A stretch of 64,000 bases of DNA from Actinomycetes bacterium (GTDB lineage: Bacteria; Actinomycetota; Actinomycetes; Propionibacteriales; Nocardioidaceae): positions 11,588 to 75,587 of the forward strand of contig JAEZEJ010000062.1 in assembly GCA_023417775.1 (NCBI GenBank), written 5' to 3'. Both the position numbers and the translations under genes were made by a program. Positions 26,147-34,293 of the stretch are shown piece by piece. Each line of letters starts with the position of its first letter. Within the stretch, counting starts at the first letter, position 1. Below the pieces are notes generated by a model. It searched no databases and had not been told where the DNA came from. It saw nothing but the letters and a program-made list of their open reading frames with translations.

Positions 26147-29065
26147 TCAGTTGCCGAGCGCCTGCTCGGCCTGCTCGATCGCATCGGCCATCTGATTGAT
26201 GCGCTGCTGGTACAGCGCCAGATCGCCATCGGACAGCGCCTGCTGAGCCTCGTCGTAGTACTGCGAGGCCTGTCCGAGCAGCTCGGCCGGAGTGGCATCG
26301 CCGGACGGCTCCTCGGTCTCGCCGCCACCGTCCTCGGCGGGCTCCTCCACCTCGTCCTCCGGCGGCGGGGCCGCGCCCTCTTCCAGACCGAGCGCCGCGC
26401 GCAAGGCCTCGTCGAGGGTCGTGCCGATGCCGACATCCTCGCCGAAGGAGGCGATGATGTACTGCAACACGGGATACGAGCCCTCGGCCTGGGACCGCTG
26501 GATGTACACCGGCTGGACGTACAGCATCGCCCCGCCGACCGGGAGGGTCAGCAGATTGCCGCGCAGGATCCGGGCATTCGAGGCCTGCTCGAAGGGCAGC
26601 AGCGTCTGCGTCACCTGGTTGTCGGCCTGGATCGCCGCGGCGATCTGGTTGGGGCCGCCGACCCGGGTGTCGCTCGGCAGCTCCAGGATCTGCAGCTTGC
26701 CGAAGTTCTCCTCGTCCGCCGACTCGGAGTTGACCGACATGAATGCCGCCAGGTTCTCGCGGTTATTGGGCAGATAGACGCTGGTCAGCGAGAACTGCGG
26801 GTCCTCCTGCTCCGGACGCGAGGTGGTCAGGTAGTAGGGGGGCTGCAGCGTGCCGTTGCCGCTCGACGGGTCCTCCGGCACACGCCAGCGCTCACCGTCC
26901 TCGTAGAAGGTCTGCGAGTCGTTGACGTGGTACCGGGTCAGCACATCGCGCTGGACCTTGAAGAGGTCGACCGGGTAGCGCAGGTGGCGCATCAGGTCCT
27001 CGGAGATCTCGCTCTTGGGCTGCACCGAGTCGGGGAACGCATTGGACCAGGTCTCCAGCACCGGGTCGTTCTCATCCCAGGCGTACAGATCGACCGTGCC
27101 GTCGTAGGCATCGACGACCGCCTTGACCGAGTTGCGCATGTAGTTGACCTGGTCGGTCGGCAGCGCCGCCTGCGCGGCGGTCTGCGTCAGCGTGTCCGAG
27201 GTCGCCTCGCGCAGCGAGCGGTGCTGGCTGTACGGGTAGTCGTTGCTGGTGGTGTAACCGTCGGCGATCCACACGACGCGGCCATCGACGACCGCCGGGT
27301 AGACATCGCCGTCGACCGTCAGCCACGGGGCGACCTTCTGGACGCGCTCGCGCGGATCGCGGTCGTAGAGGATCTTGGAGTTCTCGTTGACGCGATCGGA
27401 CAGGATGATATTCGGCTCGGCGAACTTCAGCGCGTAGAGCGCCTTGTTGAAGATATTGCCGACCGGGACGCCACCCTCGCCGTCGTAGGTATTGGCGGTG
27501 GCGTTCTCGGCGCCGTCCTCGTCGTCACCGCTGCCGCCAGAGCCGCGGGGGATGTCGACCTCGATCGGATCGGCGCCCTCCGGCCGACCGACGATGGAGT
27601 ACTCCGGCGAGTTCTCGCCGAAGTAGATGCGCGGCGGGATCTCGAAGTCGAGCTCGCCGGTGGGCGGGATGTCGCGCGCCACCCACACCGGCTCACCCTG
27701 CGGGCCGCGCTCATTGCCGTAGGCCGCGATGACGCCGTAGCCGTGGGTGTAGACGGTGTGGTCATTGGACCACGTGCGCTGCGAGTCCTGCAGACCCTCC
27801 AGGCTGACCTCGCGCGCGGCGATGACGACGTCGCGCGGCTGGTCCTCGCCGTCGAGCACATAGCGGTCGACGTCGAGCGTCTCATTGACCGTGTAGTAGC
27901 CGCGCACCTGCTGCAGCTGCTGGAAGGCCGGCGAGACCAGCGTGGGGTCGATCAGTCGCGAGCTGACCCGCGACTCGGCGGTCGCGTTGAGCTCCTCGGC
28001 CGACAGCTCGGTGGTCGCCGAATAGGGCAGCACCTCGACATCGGACACCCCATAGGCGTCACGTGTCGCCTCGATATTGCGGGCGATGTACGGGTCCTCG
28101 CGGTCGGCCTCGGAGGGGCTGACCTGGAACTGCTGCATGAACGCCGGCCAAAGACCGCCGATGAGCACCGAGGCGACGATGAGTCCACCGAGGCCGATCG
28201 CCGGGAGCGTCCAGCCCTTCAGGAAGATCGAGGAGAAGAACAGCAGCGCGCAGATGATCGCGACGACGATGAGGATGTTCTTGCTCGGGATCCGCGCGTT
28301 GATGTCGGTATACGTTCCGCCGTCGACCACACCGCCGCTGGCGGTCAGATAGGCGAAGCGGTCGAACCAGTACTGCAGCGCCTTGACGAGCACGGCCACA
28401 CCGGCGAGCACCGCGATCTGGATCTGCGCGCCGCGGGTGAAGTTCAGCCCGCGCCCGGCGAAGCGGATACCTCCGTAGACGTACTGCACGAAGGCGGTGA
28501 CCACGAGGCTGACGATGAGCATCGTGAACGCGAAGGATGCGAGGAACTGCCACCACGGCAGGTCGAAGGTGAAGAAGCCGATGTCCCGGCCGAACTGCGG
28601 ATCGGTCTGCCCGAAGGACGTGCCGTGCCACCACTGCAGGAAGGTCTGCCACCGCGACTGCCCGACGACGCCGGCGAAGATGCCGATGACCACCGCGACG
28701 ACGATGAACGCGCCCCGGCGCACGGGGGCCAGGGCGAAGCGATAGCGGGCGGCCGGATCGTCGCGCCGGAGCAGATGCGGCTCGGCGCGCGTGCGATAGG
28801 CGATGAAGAGGTTGAGCGCGATGAACGCGCCGATCACGAGCGCGAAGACGACGAAGAGCCCGGAGCGCGTCAGGATGACGGTCGTGAAGACATGGGAGAA
28901 GTCGAGTGACTTGAACCAGAGGCGGTTCGTCCACACATTCGTGAACACGCTGGCAGCGACAACGAGCGCGGCCAGCGTGATGAGGGTGGGGACGAGCACC
29001 TTTCGGCGCCGGTCGGGCGGCTCAGGGGCCGGCTGTGGACGGGGGGCACCGAAGATGTCGCTCAC
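26147..29065 (-). CDS. UPF0182 family membrane protein
   Basis: A 972-residue protein with seven or so membrane helices in the first 320 residues, a large extracytoplasmic domain, and a C-terminal acidic, Pro/Glu-rich segment (near 890-930) followed by a short helical tail. Length and plan match the UPF0182 family (Rv3193c in M. tuberculosis), whose function is unknown. It is the third gene of a leftward run after the PDZ protease and the PPA1309-type protein. In this order it is widely conserved in actinobacteria, which suggests a shared envelope role. Confidence 0.92.
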   Translation of the reverse strand: MSDIFGAPRPQPAPEPPDRRRKVLVPTLITLAALVVAASVFTNVWTNRLWFKSLDFSHVFTTVILTRSGLFVVFALVIGAFIALNLFIAYRTRAEPHLLRRDDPAARYRFALAPVRRGAFIVVAVVIGIFAGVVGQSRWQTFLQWWHGTSFGQTDPQFGRDIGFFTFDLPWWQFLASFAFTMLIVSLVVTAFVQYVYGGIRFAGRGLNFTRGAQIQIAVLAGVAVLVKALQYWFDRFAYLTASGGVVDGGTYTDINARIPSKNILIVVAIICALLFFSSIFLKGWTLPAIGLGGLIVASVLIGGLWPAFMQQFQVSPSEADREDPYIARNIEATRDAYGVSDVEVLPYSATTELSAEELNATAESRVSSRLIDPTLVSPAFQQLQQVRGYYTVNETLDVDRYVLDGEDQPRDVVIAAREVSLEGLQDSQRTWSNDHTVYTHGYGVIAAYGNERGPQGEPVWVARDIPPTGELDFEIPPRIYFGENSPEYSIVGRPEGADPIEVDIPRGSGGSGDDEDGAENATANTYDGEGGVPVGNIFNKALYALKFAEPNIILSDRVNENSKILYDRDPRERVQKVAPWLTVDGDVYPAVVDGRVVWIADGYTTSNDYPYSQHRSLREATSDTLTQTAAQAALPTDQVNYMRNSVKAVVDAYDGTVDLYAWDENDPVLETWSNAFPDSVQPKSEISEDLMRHLRYPVDLFKVQRDVLTRYHVNDSQTFYEDGERWRVPEDPSSGNGTLQPPYYLTTSRPEQEDPQFSLTSVYLPNNRENLAAFMSVNSESADEENFGKLQILELPSDTRVGGPNQIAAAIQADNQVTQTLLPFEQASNARILRGNLLTLPVGGAMLYVQPVYIQRSQAEGSYPVLQYIIASFGEDVGIGTTLDEALRAALGLEEGAAPPPEDEVEEPAEDGGGETEEPSGDATPAELLGQASQYYDEAQQALSDGDLALYQQRINQMADAIEQAEQALGN

Positions 29066-29127
29066 AGTTCTCCTGGGTCATGTCACGGCATGGCCGATGG
29101 CAGCCTCATCCTACCCAGTGACTCCAA

Positions 29128-29634
29128 TCACGACATGCTCGCGTTCAGCAGCTCGACGAGCCCGGGAACGAGGTCCGGTCCTTCCAGCAGCGGCGGGTCC
29201 TCGCCATCGCGAGCCCGCACCCCCGTATGAGCGCTGCCGTCGCGCAGCACCGCGGCGATGATGCGCACCTCCTGGCGGTCCGGGTGGGAGGCGACATGCG
29301 CGGCGAGCTGTTCGGGGTCCTCGGGAAGCTCCGCCTCCGCGGACGGCGGCAGCATCACCCGCTCGACGACGACGGCGCACCCCTCGACCGCATCGGGCCA
29401 CATGATCGTCGGCAGGATGTCCTCGATCGGGCGCTCGACGCCCATCTCCTCCTGCTCGATCGGCGTGTAGTCGCCGTCGAGCTGATCGGCCAGCTCCGCA
29501 TGAGACGCCCGCAGCTGCTCGGTCGGGACGAGGGCGAACAGCCGCGGGGGCTGGTCCCATCCGGCCTGCGCCACGTGACGCTCGACATCGAGGGCCGCCT
29601 GCCGCAGGGGCGAGTCGGGGGCTACTTCGAGCAT
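29128..29634 (-). CDS. PPA1309 family protein
   Basis: A 168-residue soluble protein beginning MLEVAPDSPLRQAALDVERH, with WDQPPRLFALVPT and IEDILPTIMWPDAVEGCAVV as recognisable landmarks of the family named after Cutibacterium acnes PPA1309. Function unknown. It overlaps the end of the PDZ protease gene by 13 bases and precedes UPF0182, the usual arrangement in Propionibacteriales. Confidence 0.85.
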   Translation of the reverse strand: MLEVAPDSPLRQAALDVERHVAQAGWDQPPRLFALVPTEQLRASHAELADQLDGDYTPIEQEEMGVERPIEDILPTIMWPDAVEGCAVVVERVMLPPSAEAELPEDPEQLAAHVASHPDRQEVRIIAAVLRDGSAHTGVRARDGEDPPLLEGPDLVPGLVELLNASMS

Positions 29635-30674
29635 GTCGGCACCGTCGCTTCGGGGTCGTCGGCCAGGGTCTGCAACGCATCGATCGCGTCATCGAGGGTA
29701 TTCACCTCGACGAGGGTCATGTCGGTGTCCTTCTGCGCGGCCTCGGCGCAGTTGCTCGACGGGACGAGGAAGACCGTCGCTCCCCCGTCTTCCGCGCCGA
29801 CCATCTTCTGCTGGATGCCGCCGATGGCGCCCACTTCGCCCTCGGGAGTGATGGTCCCGGTTCCGGCCACCGACATCCCGCCGGTCAGGGGGCCGGGGGT
29901 GAGCTTGTCGTAGATGGCCAGGGCGAACATCATGCCCGCACTGGGGCCGCCCACACGATCGCCGATGTGGTTCTCGATGTCGATCGGGAAGTCGAAGCCG
30001 GCGCCCACCGTGATGCCGATCATGGCCCGGTCGGGGTCGTCGTCGGCCGCCTTGGTGTCGACGGTGACATCGCTGGGCTGTCCACCGCGCTGGATGCCGA
30101 GATGGACCTGGTCACCGGGGGTCAGGGCACTGATCACCTCGGCGACGTCCTGGTTGCTCTGGACCGTGACGTCCTCGACCCTGACGATCTGATCCCCTGC
30201 CTCGAGGACGCCGTCGGCGGGCGAGTCCTCGACCACGTCGGCGATCTGCACCGTCTCGGGCACCTCGATGTCCATCGCGCGCAGGGCCGCCGCGCGGGAT
30301 GAGTCCTGCGAGCTGCTGAGCTGGGCCGCGCTCACCTCGCTCGCGTCGTCATCGGTCTCACCGTCGCGGTAGAGGAAGTCGTGCGGCACCAGGTTGACAT
30401 CGCTGTCGACCCAGGCCTGCAGGGCGCTGAACAGGTTGATCTCGGTCTCCGCGCGGGAGACGGCGACGGTCGTGAAGGCCAGCTCGCCCTCGGTGGGGAA
30501 GGTCTCCACCCCGTCGCCGAAGGTCAGCAGCGGCTGATCATCGAAATTGCCGAGGGTGTCGAAGGACGGGCCGGGCTTCATCGTGGAGTACGGCACCGGC
30601 AGGATGAAGGCCAGGCTGGTGGCGGCCACCAAGGTCAGCAGCGCCACCGTCAACGTGACGACGCGGCGGCTCAT
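29622..30674 (-). CDS. PDZ domain-containing Lon-like (S16) protease, YlbL type
   Basis: A 350-residue membrane-anchored protease. An N-terminal helix (VALLTLVAATSLAFILPVPY) is followed by a PDZ domain (about 140-215: ADGVLEAGDQIVRVEDVTV) and a Lon-type catalytic domain with nucleophile Ser in GGPSAGMMFALA and the general-base Lys in IGGIQQKMVGA. It would cut proteins at the outer face of the membrane. Counterpart of Rv3194c. Divergent from the zinc-dependent protease gene. Confidence 0.92.
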   Translation of the reverse strand: MSRRVVTLTVALLTLVAATSLAFILPVPYSTMKPGPSFDTLGNFDDQPLLTFGDGVETFPTEGELAFTTVAVSRAETEINLFSALQAWVDSDVNLVPHDFLYRDGETDDDASEVSAAQLSSSQDSSRAAALRAMDIEVPETVQIADVVEDSPADGVLEAGDQIVRVEDVTVQSNQDVAEVISALTPGDQVHLGIQRGGQPSDVTVDTKAADDDPDRAMIGITVGAGFDFPIDIENHIGDRVGGPSAGMMFALAIYDKLTPGPLTGGMSVAGTGTITPEGEVGAIGGIQQKMVGAEDGGATVFLVPSSNCAEAAQKDTDMTLVEVNTLDDAIDALQTLADDPEATVPTCSK

Positions 30675-30773
30675 CGCGGGCTCCGGGGAACGAACATCAC
30701 CCGAAGCCTAGTGCGCCACGAAAGACTCCTGTGCGACCACCGGAACTTTGCCGAGACGCCTTAGTCTGGGGAT

Positions 30774-32051
30774 ATGGCTGGCGACGACCCCCGCGAAGAA
30801 CCGGAGAACCCGTTCAAGGGCACGCCTCTGGAGCACTTGTTCGGTCAGATGGGCGGTGGGCAGCTCGACCTGTCGGCGCTCTTCGGGCAGATGCAACGCA
30901 TGTTCGAGCCGCACGAGGGCTCGGTCAACTACCGACTCGCCACCGACACGGCACGCCAGAAACTCGCCGCCTCGGGTCCCGATCCCTCGCCCGGCACGGC
31001 GAAGCAGGGGGCCGTCGATGATGCCGTGCGCCTCGCGGAGATGTGGCTCGACCGGGCCACCGAGCTCCCGAGCGGCGTCACCTCGGCGGCCGCGTGGAGT
31101 CGCGCCGAGTGGATCGAGTCGACGATGGACCGCTGGAAGGTCCTCGTGGAGCCGATCGCCTCGAATGTGGTCAGCTCGATGGGCGAGGCGCTTCCGCAGG
31201 AGGCTCAGGCGATGGCCGGCCCCTTCATGGCGATGCTGACCCAGGCCGGCGGGGCGATGTTCGGCCAGCAGGTCGGGCAGGGCATCGGCGAGCTCGCCAC
31301 CGAGGTCCTCTCCTCCACCGATATCGGCCTGCCGATGGGTCCGGCCGGTGTCGCGGCGGTCCTCCCCCACAATGTGGCGGCCTTCGCCGAGGGACTGGAC
31401 CACACCGAGGCCGACGCGCTGCTGTACGTCGCCCTCCGTGAATGCGCCCACCAGCGCCTCTACGCCCACGCTCCGTGGCTGCGCACCGCCATCGTCGATG
31501 CCGTGACCGAGTTCGGGCGCGGATCGCGCCTGGACGCTCAGGGCATCGAGGAGAAGATGCGCTCGATCGACCCGAGCCAGCCCGATGCCATCGCCGAGGC
31601 CATGGAGGGTGGGCTCTTCGAGCCGGAGACCACCCCCGAGCAGCAGCACGCCAAGGAGCGCCTCGAGCTCCTGCTCGCCCTCGCGGAGGGCTGGGTGGAC
31701 GAGGTCGTCGCCCAGGCCACGGCCGAGACGATGCCGAGCGCCGCCGCCCTCGGCGAGGCCATGCGTCGTCGCCGGGTGACCGCCGGGCCCGCCGAGCAGA
31801 CCTTCGCCGCCCTGGTGGGACTGGAGCTCAGGCCCCGACGGCTGCGCGATGCGACCACGCTCTTCTCCGCCCTGCGCGACCGCGACGGGGTCGAAGCCCG
31901 CGACCGGGTGTGGAGCCATCCCGATCTGCTCCCCGACACCACCGATCTGGACGACCCGCTGGGCTACAGCGAGCGTCACGGCGACGGCGACTTCGACGCC
32001 GCGCTCGGTCGCCTCCTCGATGACGAGGCCGGCCGCGACGACGAGTCGTGA
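30774..32051 (+). CDS. zinc-dependent metalloprotease (DUF2342 family)
   Basis: A 425-residue cytosolic protein of the actinobacterial family that includes Rv3195 and is often called an F420-biosynthesis-associated protein. The putative zinc region is LRECAHQRLYAHAPW. The N-terminus is Gly/Met-rich (FGQMGGGQLDLSALFGQM) and the C-terminus strongly acidic. Activity has not been clearly shown for the family, so the protease name rests on the metal motif. TAGTCT ends six bases ahead of the ATG, so the transcript may be leaderless. Confidence 0.88.
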   Translation: MAGDDPREEPENPFKGTPLEHLFGQMGGGQLDLSALFGQMQRMFEPHEGSVNYRLATDTARQKLAASGPDPSPGTAKQGAVDDAVRLAEMWLDRATELPSGVTSAAAWSRAEWIESTMDRWKVLVEPIASNVVSSMGEALPQEAQAMAGPFMAMLTQAGGAMFGQQVGQGIGELATEVLSSTDIGLPMGPAGVAAVLPHNVAAFAEGLDHTEADALLYVALRECAHQRLYAHAPWLRTAIVDAVTEFGRGSRLDAQGIEEKMRSIDPSQPDAIAEAMEGGLFEPETTPEQQHAKERLELLLALAEGWVDEVVAQATAETMPSAAALGEAMRRRRVTAGPAEQTFAALVGLELRPRRLRDATTLFSALRDRDGVEARDRVWSHPDLLPDTTDLDDPLGYSERHGDGDFDAALGRLLDDEAGRDDES

Positions 32052-32127
32052 GCGAGCGCAGCGAGCGAACCATAGGGCACCTCATGCCGGCCATCGCCTA
32101 TCGTGCTTTTCTTCAGGCGGTGACGGC

Positions 32128-32709
32128 ATGAGAAGCCTGCATGCGGACGCCCGGCGGATCCTGACCGCCTGGACACCGCCCGATGCCGAGCAAGGCTCAT
32201 TGCGCGACCGCTACCTCGCGCATCTGGCTGACCATCCGGAGGCGATGTGGCGGTCGTGCCACCCGGACCATCTGACCGCGAGCGCGATCGTCATCGCCGC
32301 GGATGCCTCGGCCGTGGCGCTCACCTTGCACGCCAAGCTCGGCCGCTGGCTGCAGTTCGGCGGGCACTGCGAGCCCGCCGACGCCACGGTGGCCGGGGCT
32401 GCCGAGCGGGAGACCCGCGAGGAGTCCGGGATGACGACCTTCCGGCTCGACCCCACTCCCCTGCTGCTCTCGCTCCATGAGGTGCCCTGTGGTCCGCTGC
32501 GACCCGCCCATCACCTCGATGTGCAGTTCCTGGCGGTCGCTCCGCCCGGCGCCGAGCTGAGCGTGTCCGATGAGTCGACCGATGTGCGCTGGTTCGCCCT
32601 CGGCGCCCTGCCGGCGGATACCGATGCGACCGTCCGAGCACTCAGCGCTGCTGCTGTTCGACGGCTTCGAGATACCCCTCGGCTCGCTCCTTCTTCTCAT
32701 AGCGGTTGA
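32128..32709 (+). CDS. NUDIX hydrolase
   Basis: A 193-residue NUDIX protein. The box reads GGHCEPADATVAGAAERE then TREESGM, a common actinobacterial variant that keeps the REx2EExG metal-binding core. It would hydrolyse a nucleoside diphosphate-linked compound; the substrate is unknown. ATG 32128 was chosen because similarity begins with MRSLHADARRIL; the open frame upstream overlaps the protease gene. Its last 68 bases overlap the convergent metallopeptidase gene. Confidence 0.87.
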   Translation: MRSLHADARRILTAWTPPDAEQGSLRDRYLAHLADHPEAMWRSCHPDHLTASAIVIAADASAVALTLHAKLGRWLQFGGHCEPADATVAGAAERETREESGMTTFRLDPTPLLLSLHEVPCGPLRPAHHLDVQFLAVAPPGAELSVSDESTDVRWFALGALPADTDATVRALSAAAVRRLRDTPRLAPSSHSG

Positions 32710-33151
32710 GCAGCAGCTGGAAATCCGGTCCATGGTCGGCGTGCAGAAGGTGCGCCAACTCGTGGACGAGGACGTAGTCGATGACATAGCCCGGCATCGG
32801 CTTGAGCCGGTCGGAGAGCCGGATCCGGCCGTCCTGGGTGCTGCACGAGCCCCAGCGCTTGTTCTGATTGGACACCCAGCGGACGGACGAGGGATACGCG
32901 GCACCGCCGAGGTACCGGTCCGCCAGCTCGACCGCACGACGCTCGAGCTCGACATCGCCCTGCGGACCGCCACGACGAGCCACGCGCGCGTCGAGCTTGG
33001 CGACGAGATCGCGCACGGCGTGCTCGGCCTCCTCCTCGCTCATCGCCGCCGGGATCATGACGATGGTGCGGTGGCCCTCGCGGCGCGCCTGGACGGTGCG
33101 TCGACGCCGGGCGCTGCGCCGCACCTCGATGACCGGCTCGGGTGTGTCCAT
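32642..33151 (-). CDS. YgjP/SprT-like metallopeptidase (M48-type annotation)
   Basis: A 169-residue zinc peptidase-like protein with the HExxH motif in YVLVHELAHLLHADHGPDF and the upstream signature NKRWGSCSTQDGRIRLS of YgjP/DUF45 proteins. It is usually annotated as a M48 family metallopeptidase. Start set at MDTPEPVIEV (33151); the frame extends 20 codons further without supporting signals. No membrane segment. Cellular role unknown. Confidence 0.88.
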   Translation of the reverse strand: MDTPEPVIEVRRSARRRRTVQARREGHRTIVMIPAAMSEEEAEHAVRDLVAKLDARVARRGGPQGDVELERRAVELADRYLGGAAYPSSVRWVSNQNKRWGSCSTQDGRIRLSDRLKPMPGYVIDYVLVHELAHLLHADHGPDFQLLLNRYEKKERAEGYLEAVEQQQR

Positions 33152-33318
33152 AACGTGGACTGTAAACGAGCCGACCGACACTCCACGGAATGCCGGTGAT
33201 TCCACCCTCAACCTCCACAGCGCGAGACAGCGTTATCGCAGGTCAGAGCCCTTCTAGCCCGCACAGGGATCACGGACCCACAGCCCCGTCCACACCATGA
33301 CCCGGCGTGCCCCACAGG

Positions 33319-33350
33319 TTGCCCACAAGGTTGTCCACAGGAGTGGACAA
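33319..33350. other. cluster of DnaA-box-like sequences
   Basis: In the 355-base gap 33152-33506, TTGCCCACA (33319-33327), TTGTCCACA (33331-33339) and the inverse GTGGACAA (33343-33350) lie close together; TTGTCCACA is the classical actinobacterial DnaA box. The last two also form an 8-bp hairpin with loop AGGA. Neither dnaA nor dnaN is near, so this is not a normal oriC. Confidence 0.45.
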
Positions 33351-33368
33351 CGACGGCGAGATCTCGGC

Positions 33369-33397
33369 TTGACGGCCTTGTCCCGACCCCCTAATTT
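33369..33397 (+). promoter_or_regulatory. sigma-70-like promoter
   Basis: TTGACG (33369-33374) and TAATTT (33392-33397) with a 17-base spacer, pointing to the gene at 33507. The expected start is near 33404, directly before the hairpin at 33408-33450. Confidence 0.65.
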
Positions 33398-33407
33398 TGA
33401 CGCAGAC

Positions 33408-33450
33408 GAACCCCCGGTGGCCGCAGGGGAAGGCGCGCCGCCGGGGGTTC
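33408..33450 (+). terminator. strong hairpin in leader (terminator or attenuator)
   Basis: A 10-bp G-C-rich stem (33408-33417 with 33441-33450) with a 23-base loop, followed by TTCGTT. It has the look of an actinobacterial intrinsic terminator but stands just after a promoter and 57 bases before the gene it would serve, so attenuation or a very short RNA is possible. Confidence 0.6.
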
Positions 33451-33506
33451 TTCGTTGCCTGTGGACGATCTCGGCACGCGCGCCACGGGACCGCCACGAT
33501 GGGCCC

Positions 33507-34244
33507 ATGCACCCTGTACTCCCGCCCGGGACGACCGTCGTGCGCTGCGGCCCGGGCCAGCTGCAAGTAGGCACCATGCCGCCCTTGCGGATCCCCGATC
33601 GCCCCGGAGTCGCCCAGATCCTGCGGCACGCCGATGGATCCGCGAGTTCTCGTACCCTCGCTGAACTCGCCGAACGCGACGGCGCCGATGACGGTCCGCA
33701 GCTGGTCGCCTCGCTCCTCGCCCGCGGTGTGCTGGTGGCTCCTGCCCGGCCGGAGAAGCCGCTGCCGGGCATCACCGTGCTGCGCGAGCCGTTGACCGCC
33801 CGCTTCGCCGATGTCCTCGAGACCGCGGCCGCGAGTCCCGGCGATGAGGTGACGGTCGTCGCCGTCATCGGCGAACCGTACCGACCCACGATCCGTGATC
33901 TCTGCGAACGCGGACGTGCGCACCTCCCCGTGGTCTTCATCCAGGACCGGGTGCGCATCGGACCGCTCACTCGTCCCGGCGAGTCCCCCTGTCTGGACTG
34001 CTACGACGCCGCCCGAGCGCGTACTGACCCCGCCTGGCCGGCCGTCGCCGTGCAGCTGGGCGCCGGGCGAGCGCCCAGCGGACCTCCGTCGCTAGCGCTC
34101 CTCTTGGCGGCCGTCGCCCCTACCCTCGAGCTGATCCGCCGCGACGGCCTCGGCCGCGTCGTCACGACGGAGGCCGAGGGAGCGGGATCGAGCGAGCCGG
34201 TCGGCTGGGCCCTCACCTGCCCCTGCCATCTGCTGCGCCCATGA
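33507..34244 (+). CDS. orphan ThiF/cyclodehydratase-like protein
   Basis: A 245-residue protein resembling the leader-binding/partial ThiF region of azoline (TOMM) cyclodehydratases, as found at this locus in other actinobacteria (Rv3196 position). Visible features are a PqqD-like N-terminal part (LRIPDRPGVAQILRHADGS, then LLARGVLV), a middle alpha/beta domain, CLDCYDAARARTDPAWP and a final CPCHLLRP, whose Cys pairs could bind zinc. No ATP-binding P-loop, YcaO gene or precursor peptide is next to it. Function unknown; it may be a housekeeping offshoot of the E1-like family. Confidence 0.7.
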   Translation: MHPVLPPGTTVVRCGPGQLQVGTMPPLRIPDRPGVAQILRHADGSASSRTLAELAERDGADDGPQLVASLLARGVLVAPARPEKPLPGITVLREPLTARFADVLETAAASPGDEVTVVAVIGEPYRPTIRDLCERGRAHLPVVFIQDRVRIGPLTRPGESPCLDCYDAARARTDPAWPAVAVQLGAGRAPSGPPSLALLLAAVAPTLELIRRDGLGRVVTTEAEGAGSSEPVGWALTCPCHLLRP

Positions 34245-34293
34245 GATAGCCGAAACACCCTCCGGCGTTGCCACGGTCTCCTATCCTGGCAGC

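Noticed and set aside
32052..32080. Repetitive GCGAGCGCAGCGAGCG tract after the zinc protease
   Set aside because: This kind of sequence is common after stop codons in high-GC actinobacteria; only one copy is seen here.
33152..33506. A chromosomal origin of replication
   Set aside because: DnaA-like boxes are few, there is no A+T-rich unwinding region, and dnaA/dnaN are not next to it.
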